From G958296245 sp965262055 (GTDB taxonomy: Bacteria; Chloroflexota; Dehalococcoidia; Lucifugimonadales; G958296245), in contig CBDHEI010000002.1 in assembly GCA_965262055.1 (NCBI GenBank), positions 2,418,001 through 2,482,000 of the forward strand: a stretch of 64,000 nucleotides of DNA. Reading direction: 5' to 3'. A program made the position numbers and the translations under genes. Position 1 is the first letter of the stretch. Every line of letters begins with the position of its first letter. Shown piece by piece: positions 40,593 through 49,443 of this stretch. The notes under the pieces are model-generated. The model ran no database searches and was not told the origin of the DNA. It worked only from the letters and a program-made list of their open reading frames with translations.

Positions 40593-42644
40593 TCATGCAG
40601 GGCCGCCGGTCGGCTGATCCCCGGCGAGGCTCTCCTCGAGCAGCTCCAGCAGGTCCTTGACCTGCTTCCGGTCGTCCACTCCCGCCGACTGGATGCCCTC
40701 CTCGAACATCTGCAGGCAGAAGGGGCACGAGACACCCACGGTGTCCGCGCCCGTCTCAAGCGCCTGCTCCGTCCGCATGTGGTTGACGCGGCGGCCACGG
40801 CTCTCATCCATCCACATGTGTCCTCCGCCGGCCCCGCAGCAGAAGCCACGTTCCCGCCGGCGCTCCATCTCGACCAGGCGGACCCCGGGGATGGCGTCGG
40901 CTATCCGGCGCGGAGGGTCGTAGATGCCGTTGTGCCGGCCCAGGTAGCATGAATCATGGTACGCGACCGTCGACTCTATGGTGGCCACGGGCCTGATCTT
41001 GCCTTCGGCGATCAGGTCGGCGACGAACTCGGAGTAGTGCTGCACCCGGAAATGGCCGCCAAGGTGTGGGTACTCGTTCTTCATCGTGTTGAAGCAGTGC
41101 GGGCATATGGTGACCACGGTCTTGACGTCGTAGCGCTGTAGCGTCTCGATATTCTGCTGCGCGAGCACCTGATAGAGGTACTCGTTGCCCATGCGCCGGG
41201 CCGGGTCCCCCGTGCAGGTCTCTTCGGCGCCCAGGATTGCAAAGTCCACGCCCGCCCGCTTCAGCACCGACGCCATGGCGCGGGCTACTCCCTGGGAGCG
41301 GCGCTCCATCGCTCCGGTGCACCCGACCCAGAACAGCACCTCAGCGTCCGGGTGCTCCGCCAGCGTCCTGACGTCCAGGCCCTTCGCCCAGTCGGTGCGG
41401 TCGTACACGGCGCCGCGCCACGGATGGCCCCGCTGTTCCATGCTGATGAGCGCGGCCATGCCCGTCTCGGGCATCTCCGCCTTTTCCATGACGAGGTGTC
41501 GGCGCATGTCGACGATCGAGTTGACGTGCTCGACGCCGACAGGGCACTCCTGCACGCACGCCCCGCACGTCAGGCAGTCCCATAGGGCCTCCTCGCCTAT
41601 CCAGCCTCCGATCAGGGGCTTGCCGCCTTCCGTGCCGCCATTGGCCGCGCCGGTCCCTACCTCTAGGACGTGCTCCTTCAGGTTCTCGACGACGTGCATG
41701 GGAGAGAGAGTCTTCCCGCTCAGGTGCGCCGGGCAGCTATCGGTGCAGCGGCCGCAGACGGCGCAAGCGTAGCCGTCCAGCAGCTCCTTGCGGCTGAAGT
41801 CTTGGAGCTTTGCAGCCCCGAAGGTCTCCGCCGTCTCCAGGTCCGTCGGCGTGGGCAGCGCGCCCATCGGTTCCAACGACCGCATCGCGAATGAGATGGG
41901 AGAGGCCACTATGTGGACGTGCTTGGACAGCGGGATGTAGATGGCGAACCCGAGAATCAGGCCGAGGTGCCCCCACCATGAGACCTGGTACAGGGCGTCG
42001 GCGAGGGTGGCGCTCAGCCCCGAGTCGGCCAGCAGGCCGCCAAGGCGGTGCCCGATGAGGGTCTCCGAGGCGGGGCCGCTGCCACCGGAGGCGGCGAAGA
42101 AGACCTCGGCAGAGAGGGACAGCAGCATCAACAGCCCGATGAGCAGCAGGATGATGGCAGATTCTGCCTTCTGTGTCAGGTCGAAGGATAGCCGGTGCGG
42201 CTTGGCCGCCCAGCGCCTGACCGCGGCCCACGACAGCACCGCCAGGAACCCGACGGCGAGAAGCTCCAGGCATATTGCGAATCCCCTCACGCCCGCGTTC
42301 GTGAGCAGGGTGGCCGAGAGCTTGGGCCACGCCGAGTCGCCGTAGATGAAGAGCAGATAGCTCAAAAGGAACGAGAGGAAGCCCCAGAAGATGAACGTGT
42401 GCGCCAAGCCGGCCCTGTCTTTCAGGGAGACGCTCTGGAGGACCTTCGACTGCCCGAATGCCGGCTTGACGGCGCCTAGAATCCGCACCAGCGGCCTGTC
42501 GGACCTGCCGGGCTTCCCCATCAGCACCAGCCTGAAGACCCTGCGGTAGAACAGGAACGCCGAGGCGGCGAAGACGACCGCAGATAGAAGGTACACCCCG
42601 ACCCAGGTGGGTACGACGCCGAGTACCGATTCGGGTGGGACCAT
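40593..42644 (-). CDS. Membrane iron-sulfur/CCG-domain oxidoreductase (EtfD-like)
   Basis: A 683-residue protein. N-terminal NarI-like membrane part of about five helices (VGVYLLSAVVFAASAFLFYR onward). Two 4Fe-4S clusters follow: CAVCGRCTDSCPAH and CLTCGACVQECPVG. Two CCG domains come next, with CPHCFNTM and GFCCGAGGGHMW. This layout equals EtfD-type quinone reductases, which pass electrons from electron-transfer flavoprotein to menaquinone, and HdrD relatives. No etfAB genes are in the window. The membrane b-type haem histidines look present (HTFIFWGFL, HLGLILGFAIY). Assignment to EtfD rather than another HdrD-like enzyme is inference. Confidence 0.82.
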   Translation of the reverse strand: MVPPESVLGVVPTWVGVYLLSAVVFAASAFLFYRRVFRLVLMGKPGRSDRPLVRILGAVKPAFGQSKVLQSVSLKDRAGLAHTFIFWGFLSFLLSYLLFIYGDSAWPKLSATLLTNAGVRGFAICLELLAVGFLAVLSWAAVRRWAAKPHRLSFDLTQKAESAIILLLIGLLMLLSLSAEVFFAASGGSGPASETLIGHRLGGLLADSGLSATLADALYQVSWWGHLGLILGFAIYIPLSKHVHIVASPISFAMRSLEPMGALPTPTDLETAETFGAAKLQDFSRKELLDGYACAVCGRCTDSCPAHLSGKTLSPMHVVENLKEHVLEVGTGAANGGTEGGKPLIGGWIGEEALWDCLTCGACVQECPVGVEHVNSIVDMRRHLVMEKAEMPETGMAALISMEQRGHPWRGAVYDRTDWAKGLDVRTLAEHPDAEVLFWVGCTGAMERRSQGVARAMASVLKRAGVDFAILGAEETCTGDPARRMGNEYLYQVLAQQNIETLQRYDVKTVVTICPHCFNTMKNEYPHLGGHFRVQHYSEFVADLIAEGKIRPVATIESTVAYHDSCYLGRHNGIYDPPRRIADAIPGVRLVEMERRRERGFCCGAGGGHMWMDESRGRRVNHMRTEQALETGADTVGVSCPFCLQMFEEGIQSAGVDDRKQVKDLLELLEESLAGDQPTGGPA

Positions 42645-43167
42645 GGCCTACTTCCGATCCTGTATCGTCTTGCCGACGACCGGGACCGCCCCGGCTTCAG
42701 CCTGCCCGTGGAAACGGCAGCCGGCCGTCAACAATGACCATCCATCAGAGTCATGTGGGAGCCCTGAGTGTAGCATAGGGAAGTCTGCAGATTCAGGTGG
42801 GTGATCCTCTCTCAGATCCGATGTCCCGCCAAACGAGACATCCTACAAGTCGTTTGCTGGTAGTTCTGAGAGCGTCGCCCTCGGTTCATAGCTTGACATA
42901 AAGACTGCCGATACTACTGGGCCTGAACACACTCTTGAGCAAAGAGAGACAGAGTTGTAGACTTTGGTGTCGGCCAGGTACTTGAAAGCAGAGCGCGAGC
43001 AATTTCGTTTGCTTTCAAGCCCAGCCACAGAGCACGTTGTCGCTGAGGACTTTGCGATCTTGGTCGTACCGCCCGACGGTAGTCATGCCATACTCGTACT
43101 CCCAGTCTCTTCCTGTCAGGCTCTCCCTATCCTGACTCCATAAGAGTCTAGGACTCTAGGAGCGTTG
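42645..43167. other. Intergenic region with a perfect 10-bp inverted repeat
   Basis: No gene is evident. CTTGAAAGCA and TGCTTTCAAG (42981-42990 and 43010-43019) can form a stem with a 19-nt loop. A short palindrome AGAGTC-tag-GACTCT at 43143-43157 runs directly into the AGGAG ribosome site of the next gene, so a leader hairpin could limit its translation. Otherwise nothing recognisable. Confidence 0.55.
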
Positions 43168-46100
43168 ATGAAGGTTTTGGCCGCCTGTGCCTGGGTGGTG
43201 TTGCTTCTGTCGCTGGCAGTAGCGTGCGGGCTAGATCAGGAGTCTGCGCCCGTGCCGACCAGCACACCTACGCCGATCACACCTACGCCCACGCCGACCA
43301 GCACATCTACGCCGATGCCTGCCAGTACGCCGCCGCCCGCGCCGACCAGCACACCTACGCCGATGCCTGCCAGTACGCCGCCGCCCGCGCCGACCAGCAC
43401 ACCTACACCGATGCCTGCCAGTACACCGCCGCCCGCGCCGACCAGCACACCTACGCCCACGCCGACCAGTACGCCGCCGCCCGCGCCGACCAGCACACCT
43501 ACGCCCACACCTACAAGCACGCCGCCGCCCACGCCGACCAGTACCCCCGCTCCTGCAACGACCAGTACCCCCGCGGCGACGCCAACCAGCACCTCCACGC
43601 CTGTGCCGACCAGCACCCCCCCGCCCATGCCGACCAGCGCCCCCACGCCTGTGCCGACCAGCGCCCCCACGCCTGTGCCGACCAGCACCCCTACCCCTGT
43701 GCCGACCAGCACCCCCACGCCTGTGCCGACCAGCACCCCCACGCCTGTGCCGACCAGCACGGCTACTCCCGCGCCGACCAGCACGTCTACCCTCACGCCG
43801 ACCAGCACGGCTACCCCCACACCTACCATCGTCGTCGGCCGCACTGAGACGCTGAGAGTACCTTGGACGGTGGCCGGAGGTGTGTCAACTCGTAACAAGT
43901 ATTCGGGCTATGTCGCCCTATCCATAAGTGGGACAGGAACAGCCGCTGGAGACTCGACCAACGACGCGTTCTATTTCGTCAACAATCCTGCCGCGGGTTG
44001 CGAGACTGAGTTCGTGATGCGCGTCTGGCTCTCAGGACAGGGGTCTCCGCGTCCACTTGCCAGCTTGATGCCCGACGGATGCCCTGACCTAAGCGACGAT
44101 CACACCTACGAAGTCACCATCAATCTGGGGTCCTATGTCGGGCCTCTTAAGTTCGGAACCGGAGAAGTCGGTGTCTGGGACAATACGGGTGAGCTAGTCG
44201 TCTCTCTAACCCAAACGGTGGAGCCGACACCCACGCCCACGCCAACTCCACTTCCTGCAGGTCCCTTCGTCTTCGCCGAGGTTGACGTAGTAAGCGGACG
44301 GCCGCCCGACAGAACAGCGCAGCTCTCGTATGATTCACCTGCTTGTCGAAGAGCCGTGCCTCCGCTGCGGCTGAGGGAGGACTCGGGCATCGACGACACG
44401 GTGGACCTGGACGTGCTCTACGTGTCGCGCGAGCCGGTGTATGGCTACCGCCAGGCCAAGACCTTCCCGGACGTCGGAGAGTTCGTAACTTACACTGCCT
44501 ACGTCGCCAACCGCGGAGGAGTGGATACGAGCGAGTCGGCCTCCGAGATATCGGTGAATTGGGAGATGTTGTCACCCTCGGGAGATGTGCTGTTCGATTT
44601 CACCGAGGCCTATGAACTGTCTCTTCCACCCAATGCTGTGGCAGCGTTCAAGGTGGGCTGGTTCTGGGAGGACGGCCCCAACCGGCTCACCTTTGAGGTC
44701 GACCCCGGGAAGAAGATCTCCGAATGGACGCCGGTGAACAATTCGGTGGAGATATTCACCAACGCCCTTCTTGTTGGGTTGGCCTTCGAAGAGTCCTTCT
44801 ACGACTGGATGAGCTCGGCGATGAATGGGGACAGGGGTGTTGGTCGGTTCTACTGGTTCACCCGCGACCCTTCAAGTCCTCCGCACCGGCCCGAGGTGTT
44901 CGGTGCCGAGTCGTGGGCGCAGCGGCAGGTGGAGCAGATGAACGAGTACTTCCGGAAGGCGGAGGACGACTACTTCGACAGTGTGCGACACAGCTTGCCG
45001 AGAGTGGCCCTGCAGGCTGTGCCAGTGGAGCCGGAGGAGAGGATGAGGTCCAACAATTCGGGTCTAGACCCAGTAGGGGAATGGGGTGATCTGGACTTGG
45101 TGTGGGGATTCCAAGCTACTTTCGACCAGGCCCATTTCCCTCCAGCGTGCCGTACAATTGGTCCCCAAGGATTTTGGACATGGCTGGGGCACTACAATCC
45201 TCATTTTCGCACCGTTGAGAACCCGTTGATTCACGAATTGGGTCACCACATGGCCCTACGTCACGAGCGCGAGATATACGGGGAGTATGTGTTCGTTCCG
45301 GGCTCCGTGTCCATGACATTGACCGATGGGACGTTGGCGGTCCCGCCGGCGACCGAATTCATTGGTGACAGACAGGAAGTATTTGGCGTTATGCAGAATG
45401 GGGACTATTCCCTGGGGCTGTCCAAGTATGCGGCATACACCATGGCCCATCGCTTTCGGCCTATTCCGAATCGGGATGTTCCTTCCAGGATCGGGGCCAT
45501 TAGCGGAGGGGGTGGTGGCGGAATCCCGCATGGATTCGGGAACTACTGGGACTCATACGAGACCAGGGACGTGTGGGAGTGGGTCGAGTTTGAGCAGCCG
45601 GACCGGGTCCGGCTCATAGTGGCTGACGGGGACGGTAAAGCGGTCCCGGATGCCAAGATCGATCTGCACTCCCTGGTGCCCCTGCCGGAAGAAGCGATGG
45701 TCCCTCCGGGTCTACCGGTACCCTTCTCAGCGCGCTGGGAGGGGTGGTTCGTTCCTCCCTCCACTGGCCGGTATACCTTCTTCACCTACAGCCTGGGCAA
45801 CGTGCGGGTCGTGGTGGGGGACAGCGAGCTGGTCGACGATTTCAGACATGGTCAGCATCCCACCGACACCATCTTTCTCGTGACGGGGAGGCGGTACCCG
45901 GTCCTCATAGACCTCGACAGTTCCGATATATACGGCGGCCAACGGTTCATGTTGAGCTACAAGTGCCCTGAGTGTCCCGAGGCGCAGGATGGACCGCGTG
46001 AGTTCCGTACCGAGGACCTGTGGACGGTGGACAGAGGCTCCAATGGACTAGACGTTACATTCTGGGACGGACCAGGCTTCGGTGCCTCCGGTGAGAGAGT

Positions 46101-46440
46101 CGTGGCCCGGCGCGTGGTCCCAGGTCCCAGAGCGCTTCCAAGGGGCCATGTCGAGTTTAGCGAGACACCTACGATCGGCGGTGTTACCTCCGGCGATGGA
46201 GCCTTGTCTATAAATCCGAATGTTCTTTTCCCTCCCGGCAGCGGGCGAAGCTGGGTTGGTGGGAACAGGACCGCGGTAGTCATAATCCGCTTCAATGACC
46301 AGGAGTTCGTAAGGATTCTGTCACTTGCGGATATGAACCTGGCATTCTGGTCGGGTTCGCAAGAGCCTACGACCGCGATGAAGCTGGACGGGACGAGGGA
46401 CGGCTTCCCGGCGCTCCTGTTGGTAGGTGAGGTCCCGTAG
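43168..46440 (+). CDS. Large lipoprotein metalloprotease with Pro/Thr linker and PA14 domain
   Basis: A 1,090-residue lipoprotein from ATG 43168 (the frame also offers the TTG before it). Signal and lipobox: VVLLLSLAVACGLD. Residues about 28-220 are a Pro/Thr/Ser linker, a spacer through the cell envelope that is probably O-glycosylated. Then two beta-domains, a CARDB-like domain (FVTYTAYVANRGGVDTSESA), a zinc site IHELGHHMALRHE (HExxH, about residue 688) and a PA14-type domain (VPFSARWEGWFVPPSTGRYT, about 846-930). Proteins of this kind degrade extracellular polymers or remodel the surface. Next gene: a GT39 glycosyltransferase 62 bp downstream, which might glycosylate the linker. Confidence 0.75.
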   Translation: MKVLAACAWVVLLLSLAVACGLDQESAPVPTSTPTPITPTPTPTSTSTPMPASTPPPAPTSTPTPMPASTPPPAPTSTPTPMPASTPPPAPTSTPTPTPTSTPPPAPTSTPTPTPTSTPPPTPTSTPAPATTSTPAATPTSTSTPVPTSTPPPMPTSAPTPVPTSAPTPVPTSTPTPVPTSTPTPVPTSTPTPVPTSTATPAPTSTSTLTPTSTATPTPTIVVGRTETLRVPWTVAGGVSTRNKYSGYVALSISGTGTAAGDSTNDAFYFVNNPAAGCETEFVMRVWLSGQGSPRPLASLMPDGCPDLSDDHTYEVTINLGSYVGPLKFGTGEVGVWDNTGELVVSLTQTVEPTPTPTPTPLPAGPFVFAEVDVVSGRPPDRTAQLSYDSPACRRAVPPLRLREDSGIDDTVDLDVLYVSREPVYGYRQAKTFPDVGEFVTYTAYVANRGGVDTSESASEISVNWEMLSPSGDVLFDFTEAYELSLPPNAVAAFKVGWFWEDGPNRLTFEVDPGKKISEWTPVNNSVEIFTNALLVGLAFEESFYDWMSSAMNGDRGVGRFYWFTRDPSSPPHRPEVFGAESWAQRQVEQMNEYFRKAEDDYFDSVRHSLPRVALQAVPVEPEERMRSNNSGLDPVGEWGDLDLVWGFQATFDQAHFPPACRTIGPQGFWTWLGHYNPHFRTVENPLIHELGHHMALRHEREIYGEYVFVPGSVSMTLTDGTLAVPPATEFIGDRQEVFGVMQNGDYSLGLSKYAAYTMAHRFRPIPNRDVPSRIGAISGGGGGGIPHGFGNYWDSYETRDVWEWVEFEQPDRVRLIVADGDGKAVPDAKIDLHSLVPLPEEAMVPPGLPVPFSARWEGWFVPPSTGRYTFFTYSLGNVRVVVGDSELVDDFRHGQHPTDTIFLVTGRRYPVLIDLDSSDIYGGQRFMLSYKCPECPEAQDGPREFRTEDLWTVDRGSNGLDVTFWDGPGFGASGERVVARRVVPGPRALPRGHVEFSETPTIGGVTSGDGALSINPNVLFPPGSGRSWVGGNRTAVVIIRFNDQEFVRILSLADMNLAFWSGSQEPTTAMKLDGTRDGFPALLLVGEVP
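43249..43830 (+). repeat. Pro/Thr-encoding degenerate tandem repeats (18-66 bp)
   Basis: Repeated units built on CCGACCAGCACxCC and CCTGTGCCGACC encode the TSTPxPxP linker. One 66-bp unit beginning at ATGCCTGCCAGTACGCCG occurs three times near the start. The repeats keep long open frames on both strands as a by-product. Copy number is likely variable. Confidence 0.9.
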
Positions 46441-46502
46441 AGGCCAGACACATGGAGCCCACTGCAATGGGGTCATCGAGCTGTGGTTGGTAGGAACAAT
46501 CC

Positions 46503-48497
46503 ATGAGCAGTAGCAATGACCCTGCCGCCTCGACCATGGAAGAAGAGGTTGTGGGGGCCGTACGGGACGCCCGAGGCTTTGTAGCCACGATAGAGTTCTC
46601 ACAGTGGCTACGCCGTGCGTATGTCTGGATCTTGGGCGAGGGGCGAGGGCGGTGGCTGACTCCCCCCTTGCTTGTCTTCTTATTGGTTGTGGGCCTCGGG
46701 CTCCGCCTATACGGAATCACCTGGGACCAAGGTAACTTCTTCCACCCTGACGAACGGTCGATATACATGCGTGTGGAGTGTATGCATCGGCTCCTCACCG
46801 AGGCCCCGGGCTTCGAGGACTGTAAGCGGGATGAGTCTTTCAGGGACACCGAGGCCGGAATTCCCAGTCCCATCGAGTTCTTGCAGGCGAGAAAGAGCCC
46901 GTTGAATCCTCACTGGTTCCCGCTGGGCACGATGATCATCTACCTTCTACTGGGAATCAAACTGCTGTTGGCGCCGGTGGTGAGCATGAGTATGGAGGAT
47001 CTGGCGCTAGCAGGTAGGGCGCTTTCAGCTATTGCCGATACCGCCACGATAGCAATGGTCTATTTGCTGGGCAAGCGGCTGTTCAATAGGGGGGCCGGGC
47101 TGCTTGCCGCGACACTACTGACGTTCGCTGTGATCCACATCCAACACAGTCACTTCTACAGGCCCGAGCCTCTCACCAACCTCTTCGTGTTGGCCGCCAT
47201 TTGGGGGATGCTTCGAGTTGTCGATTTGGGCAGGCTCAGGGACTCCGTGATATTGGGGGTCTTTGTGGGCTTGGCCCTAGCCACCAAGGTCAGCGCGCTG
47301 CCCATCGTGATCCCCCTGGCTGTCACGTATGGTTATGTCTTCTTCCGCGCCTGCACGGGCGCCGACCCGGAAGAGAGGGCCACTGTCCTGGAGAGCGTGG
47401 GCATGAGAGCGCTCTCGGGTTTCGCGGTCTCGGTGGCCGTGTACCTGCTATGGACACCCTACGCGCTGTTGGGCTTTCCCGAATTCCTGGACTGGATACT
47501 GCGTGAGCTGGAAATCGTACGGAACGCAGGTAGTGTTCCATACACGGTACAGTACGTGGGTGCGCCCAATCTCATCTACGAGATACGGCAAACAACCATA
47601 TGGGGTCTTGGAGTCCCGCTGGGGCTCTTGGGTTGGGGCTGCTTCGCGCTAGCTATCTTCACGAATGCTCGGAGGCCAAGGCTAGGAGAGGTGCTACTCC
47701 TGCTATGGGCCGTGCCCCTATTGGTCCTAGTGGCATCCGCAGAGGTGAAATTCGTTCGTTATACTTTCCCGCTCATGCCGATACTCATCCTACTTGGGGC
47801 AGGCCTGGGAACAAGGGGGATCGAGTGGCTAAAGACGAATCGGCGTCGTCTCGCTATTGTGGGACGGGTTGGACTAGCCGTAGTAGTGGCGGCAACAGTG
47901 CTCTATGGCGTAGCCTTCGAGGCCATCTACACCAAGCCTCACCCGGCGGTGCAGGCATCCGAGTGGATCAATGCAACGGTTCCCGAGGGCGCCGTGATTC
48001 TTACGGACAATCATTGGGACGAAGGCATACCCAACCTGGGACGGTACAGGGTGATCCAGCTTCCCATGTTCGAGGGTGACTCGGCAGCCAAGATGGAGAC
48101 TCTGGCCTCGAACCTGGAGGGAGCCGAGTACTTGGTCTTCTACAGCAATCGGACTTATGGCGCAATCGCTCGAATCCCTGGGCGTTATCCCCTCAGCAGC
48201 AGCTACTACAGATTACTATTCTCGGGTGATCTCGGCTACGAACTCGAACGCTCCTTCCAATCTGACCCGCGTCTGCTGGGAGTGACCCTAGCTAACGACC
48301 CCTTCAGAAGAGCTGGACTGGCGCGGCCACCGTCGCTTGAGCAGAGGGGCGACCTGCTGACACTGGACCTGGGCTACGCCGACAATGACATAATCACTTA
48401 CGATCACCCCATGACTCTGGTATTCAAGAACACCGCAAAACACAGTGGAGACAGCCTGCTCGCTCTACTTCTCGCGCCCAGGACGGGAAGGCAATGA
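46503..48497 (+). CDS. GT39-type membrane glycosyltransferase (PMT_2 family)
   Basis: A 664-residue polytopic protein. After a first helix (LLVFLLVVGLGLRLYGITWD) comes the acidic catalytic loop FHPDERSIYM, typical of GT-C enzymes that use polyprenyl-phosphate sugars. Helices continue to about residue 480, with HIQHSHFYRPEPLTNLFVLA as a second conserved loop, followed by a periplasmic C-terminal domain (WINATVPEGAVILTDNHWDE). Such enzymes mannosylate or otherwise glycosylate exported proteins or lipids. The gene follows the Pro/Thr-rich lipoprotein in the same direction. Confidence 0.85.
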   Translation: MSSSNDPAASTMEEEVVGAVRDARGFVATIEFSQWLRRAYVWILGEGRGRWLTPPLLVFLLVVGLGLRLYGITWDQGNFFHPDERSIYMRVECMHRLLTEAPGFEDCKRDESFRDTEAGIPSPIEFLQARKSPLNPHWFPLGTMIIYLLLGIKLLLAPVVSMSMEDLALAGRALSAIADTATIAMVYLLGKRLFNRGAGLLAATLLTFAVIHIQHSHFYRPEPLTNLFVLAAIWGMLRVVDLGRLRDSVILGVFVGLALATKVSALPIVIPLAVTYGYVFFRACTGADPEERATVLESVGMRALSGFAVSVAVYLLWTPYALLGFPEFLDWILRELEIVRNAGSVPYTVQYVGAPNLIYEIRQTTIWGLGVPLGLLGWGCFALAIFTNARRPRLGEVLLLLWAVPLLVLVASAEVKFVRYTFPLMPILILLGAGLGTRGIEWLKTNRRRLAIVGRVGLAVVVAATVLYGVAFEAIYTKPHPAVQASEWINATVPEGAVILTDNHWDEGIPNLGRYRVIQLPMFEGDSAAKMETLASNLEGAEYLVFYSNRTYGAIARIPGRYPLSSSYYRLLFSGDLGYELERSFQSDPRLLGVTLANDPFRRAGLARPPSLEQRGDLLTLDLGYADNDIITYDHPMTLVFKNTAKHSGDSLLALLLAPRTGRQ

Positions 48498-48944
48498 AGA
48501 CGCCGATCGTGTTTCCTGTACCGCGCGCTAGGATCGGTGCCTCCGCGGAGTAGGCTCGGCACGGGTTTGGCCTTGGCAAGCCGCCATCGGCCTCTCCTCG
48601 ACAGACCTAGACGCCGTGCTCGCCGGGGGAGATTCGTCTCTTGATTGCAAAGAACGCACGTGCTACTATGCCTCCATGCACAGTTCCGACCACACGCCGA
48701 TAGCCCGTCGCCCCGCTTATCCAAAGAGCCACCTAGGCCCTGTCCCATTTCGTGTCGAAAGCCCATCTTTGGCGTCCATTCGTATATCGGAAGCGTTCCA
48801 ATCTCGCTCCAAGCTGTCCAGGGCTCAGATAGGAAAAGAGGCGCTATGGAACAGTTTGAAACACTTTTTGGGTAAGCCCCCCGGGTTCACCAAGCAGCAC
48901 CCCCGAAGCGCGGCGGGAGGGGGACCCATTCCCCGATACTGGAA
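48498..48944. other. Region upstream of groES with an extra promoter, no clear gene
   Basis: TTGATT (48641-48646) and TACTAT (48664-48669), spaced 17 bp, could start a transcript about 270 nt before the groES promoter. A 90-codon frame from ATG 48676 (HSSDHTPIARRPAYPKSHLG) is not family-like. A small RNA or a poorly conserved protein are both possible. Confidence 0.45.
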
Positions 48945-48973
48945 TTGACAAGCCGATGGATGCCCGCTATTAT
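48945..48973 (+). promoter_or_regulatory. groESL promoter
   Basis: TTGACA (48945-48950), 17-bp spacer, TATTAT (48968-48973). Near-consensus housekeeping promoter; its transcription start falls inside the operator that follows. The groES ATG lies 129 bp downstream. Confidence 0.88.
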
Positions 48974-48978
48974 GAGCA

Positions 48979-49005
48979 TTAGCAGTCGGAGGCGGTGACT
49001 GCTAA
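48979..49005. promoter_or_regulatory. CIRCE-type operator (HrcA binding site)
   Basis: TTAGCAGTC, 9-bp spacer, GACTGCTAA: a perfect 9-bp inverted repeat. The canonical CIRCE is TTAGCACTC-N9-GAGTGCTAA; here one base changes symmetrically in each arm. Placed at the transcription start of groES, it should bind HrcA and derepress on heat shock. Confidence 0.93.
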
Positions 49006-49102
49006 TGAGGCCCGGCAGGCTTGGGCGCACGGCAAACGTGGGCATGGGACTGGCGGGTCAAGTAACGCCATACGAAACTGGACAATTCAGCAGGAGGATG
49101 CA

Positions 49103-49411
49103 ATGGCGACGCAGACGAAGGTTGATTTCATGCCGTTAGGTAACCGGGTCGTGATCGAGCCGAACGAAGAGGACGAGCAGGTGAGCGCGGGCGGGATCTA
49201 TATCCCCGACACCGCCAAGGAGAAGCCGCAGCTGGGTACGGTGGTCGCAGTCGGCCCGGGCAAGCTGTCCGACGACGGCTCGACGCGGGTGCCGATGGAG
49301 GTGTGCGTCGGAGACACGGTCGTCTACTCGAAGTACGCCGGCACCGAGTACCGCGAGGGAGACGTAGAGTACCTCGTGGTGCGCGAAGACGACATCCTGT
49401 TCAAGAAGTAG
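49103..49411 (+). CDS. groES: Co-chaperonin GroES
   Basis: A 102-residue GroES starting at ATG 49103 after AGGAGG; longer frames upstream lack support. The conserved PLGNRVVIEPNEEDEQVSAG and mobile loop GGIYIPDTAKEKPQLGTVVA are clear, ending VREDDILFKK. Caps the GroEL ring during folding. GroEL follows 32 bp later in the same operon, under the CIRCE operator. Confidence 0.97.
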   Translation: MATQTKVDFMPLGNRVVIEPNEEDEQVSAGGIYIPDTAKEKPQLGTVVAVGPGKLSDDGSTRVPMEVCVGDTVVYSKYAGTEYREGDVEYLVVREDDILFKK

Positions 49412-49443
49412 AGCAGCAACCAGACATCTAGGAGGAAACAGTT

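Noticed and set aside
40549..40849. Longer N-terminus of the DinB-like protein
   Set aside because: It overlaps the 3' end of the iron-sulfur gene in another frame, and a good ribosome site supports the ATG at 40549.
43249..43830. Regularly spaced repeats that could suggest a CRISPR array
   Set aside because: The units are in frame, vary by synonymous changes and encode a Pro/Thr linker; there are no unique spacers and no cas genes.
43224..43898. Long open frames on the other plus frame and on the minus strand across the Pro/Thr repeats
   Set aside because: They arise from the repeat composition and have no start signals or family features.
48676..48948. 90-codon frame ahead of groES as a gene
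   Set aside because: No ribosome site, no family-like pattern, and its end runs into the groES promoter.
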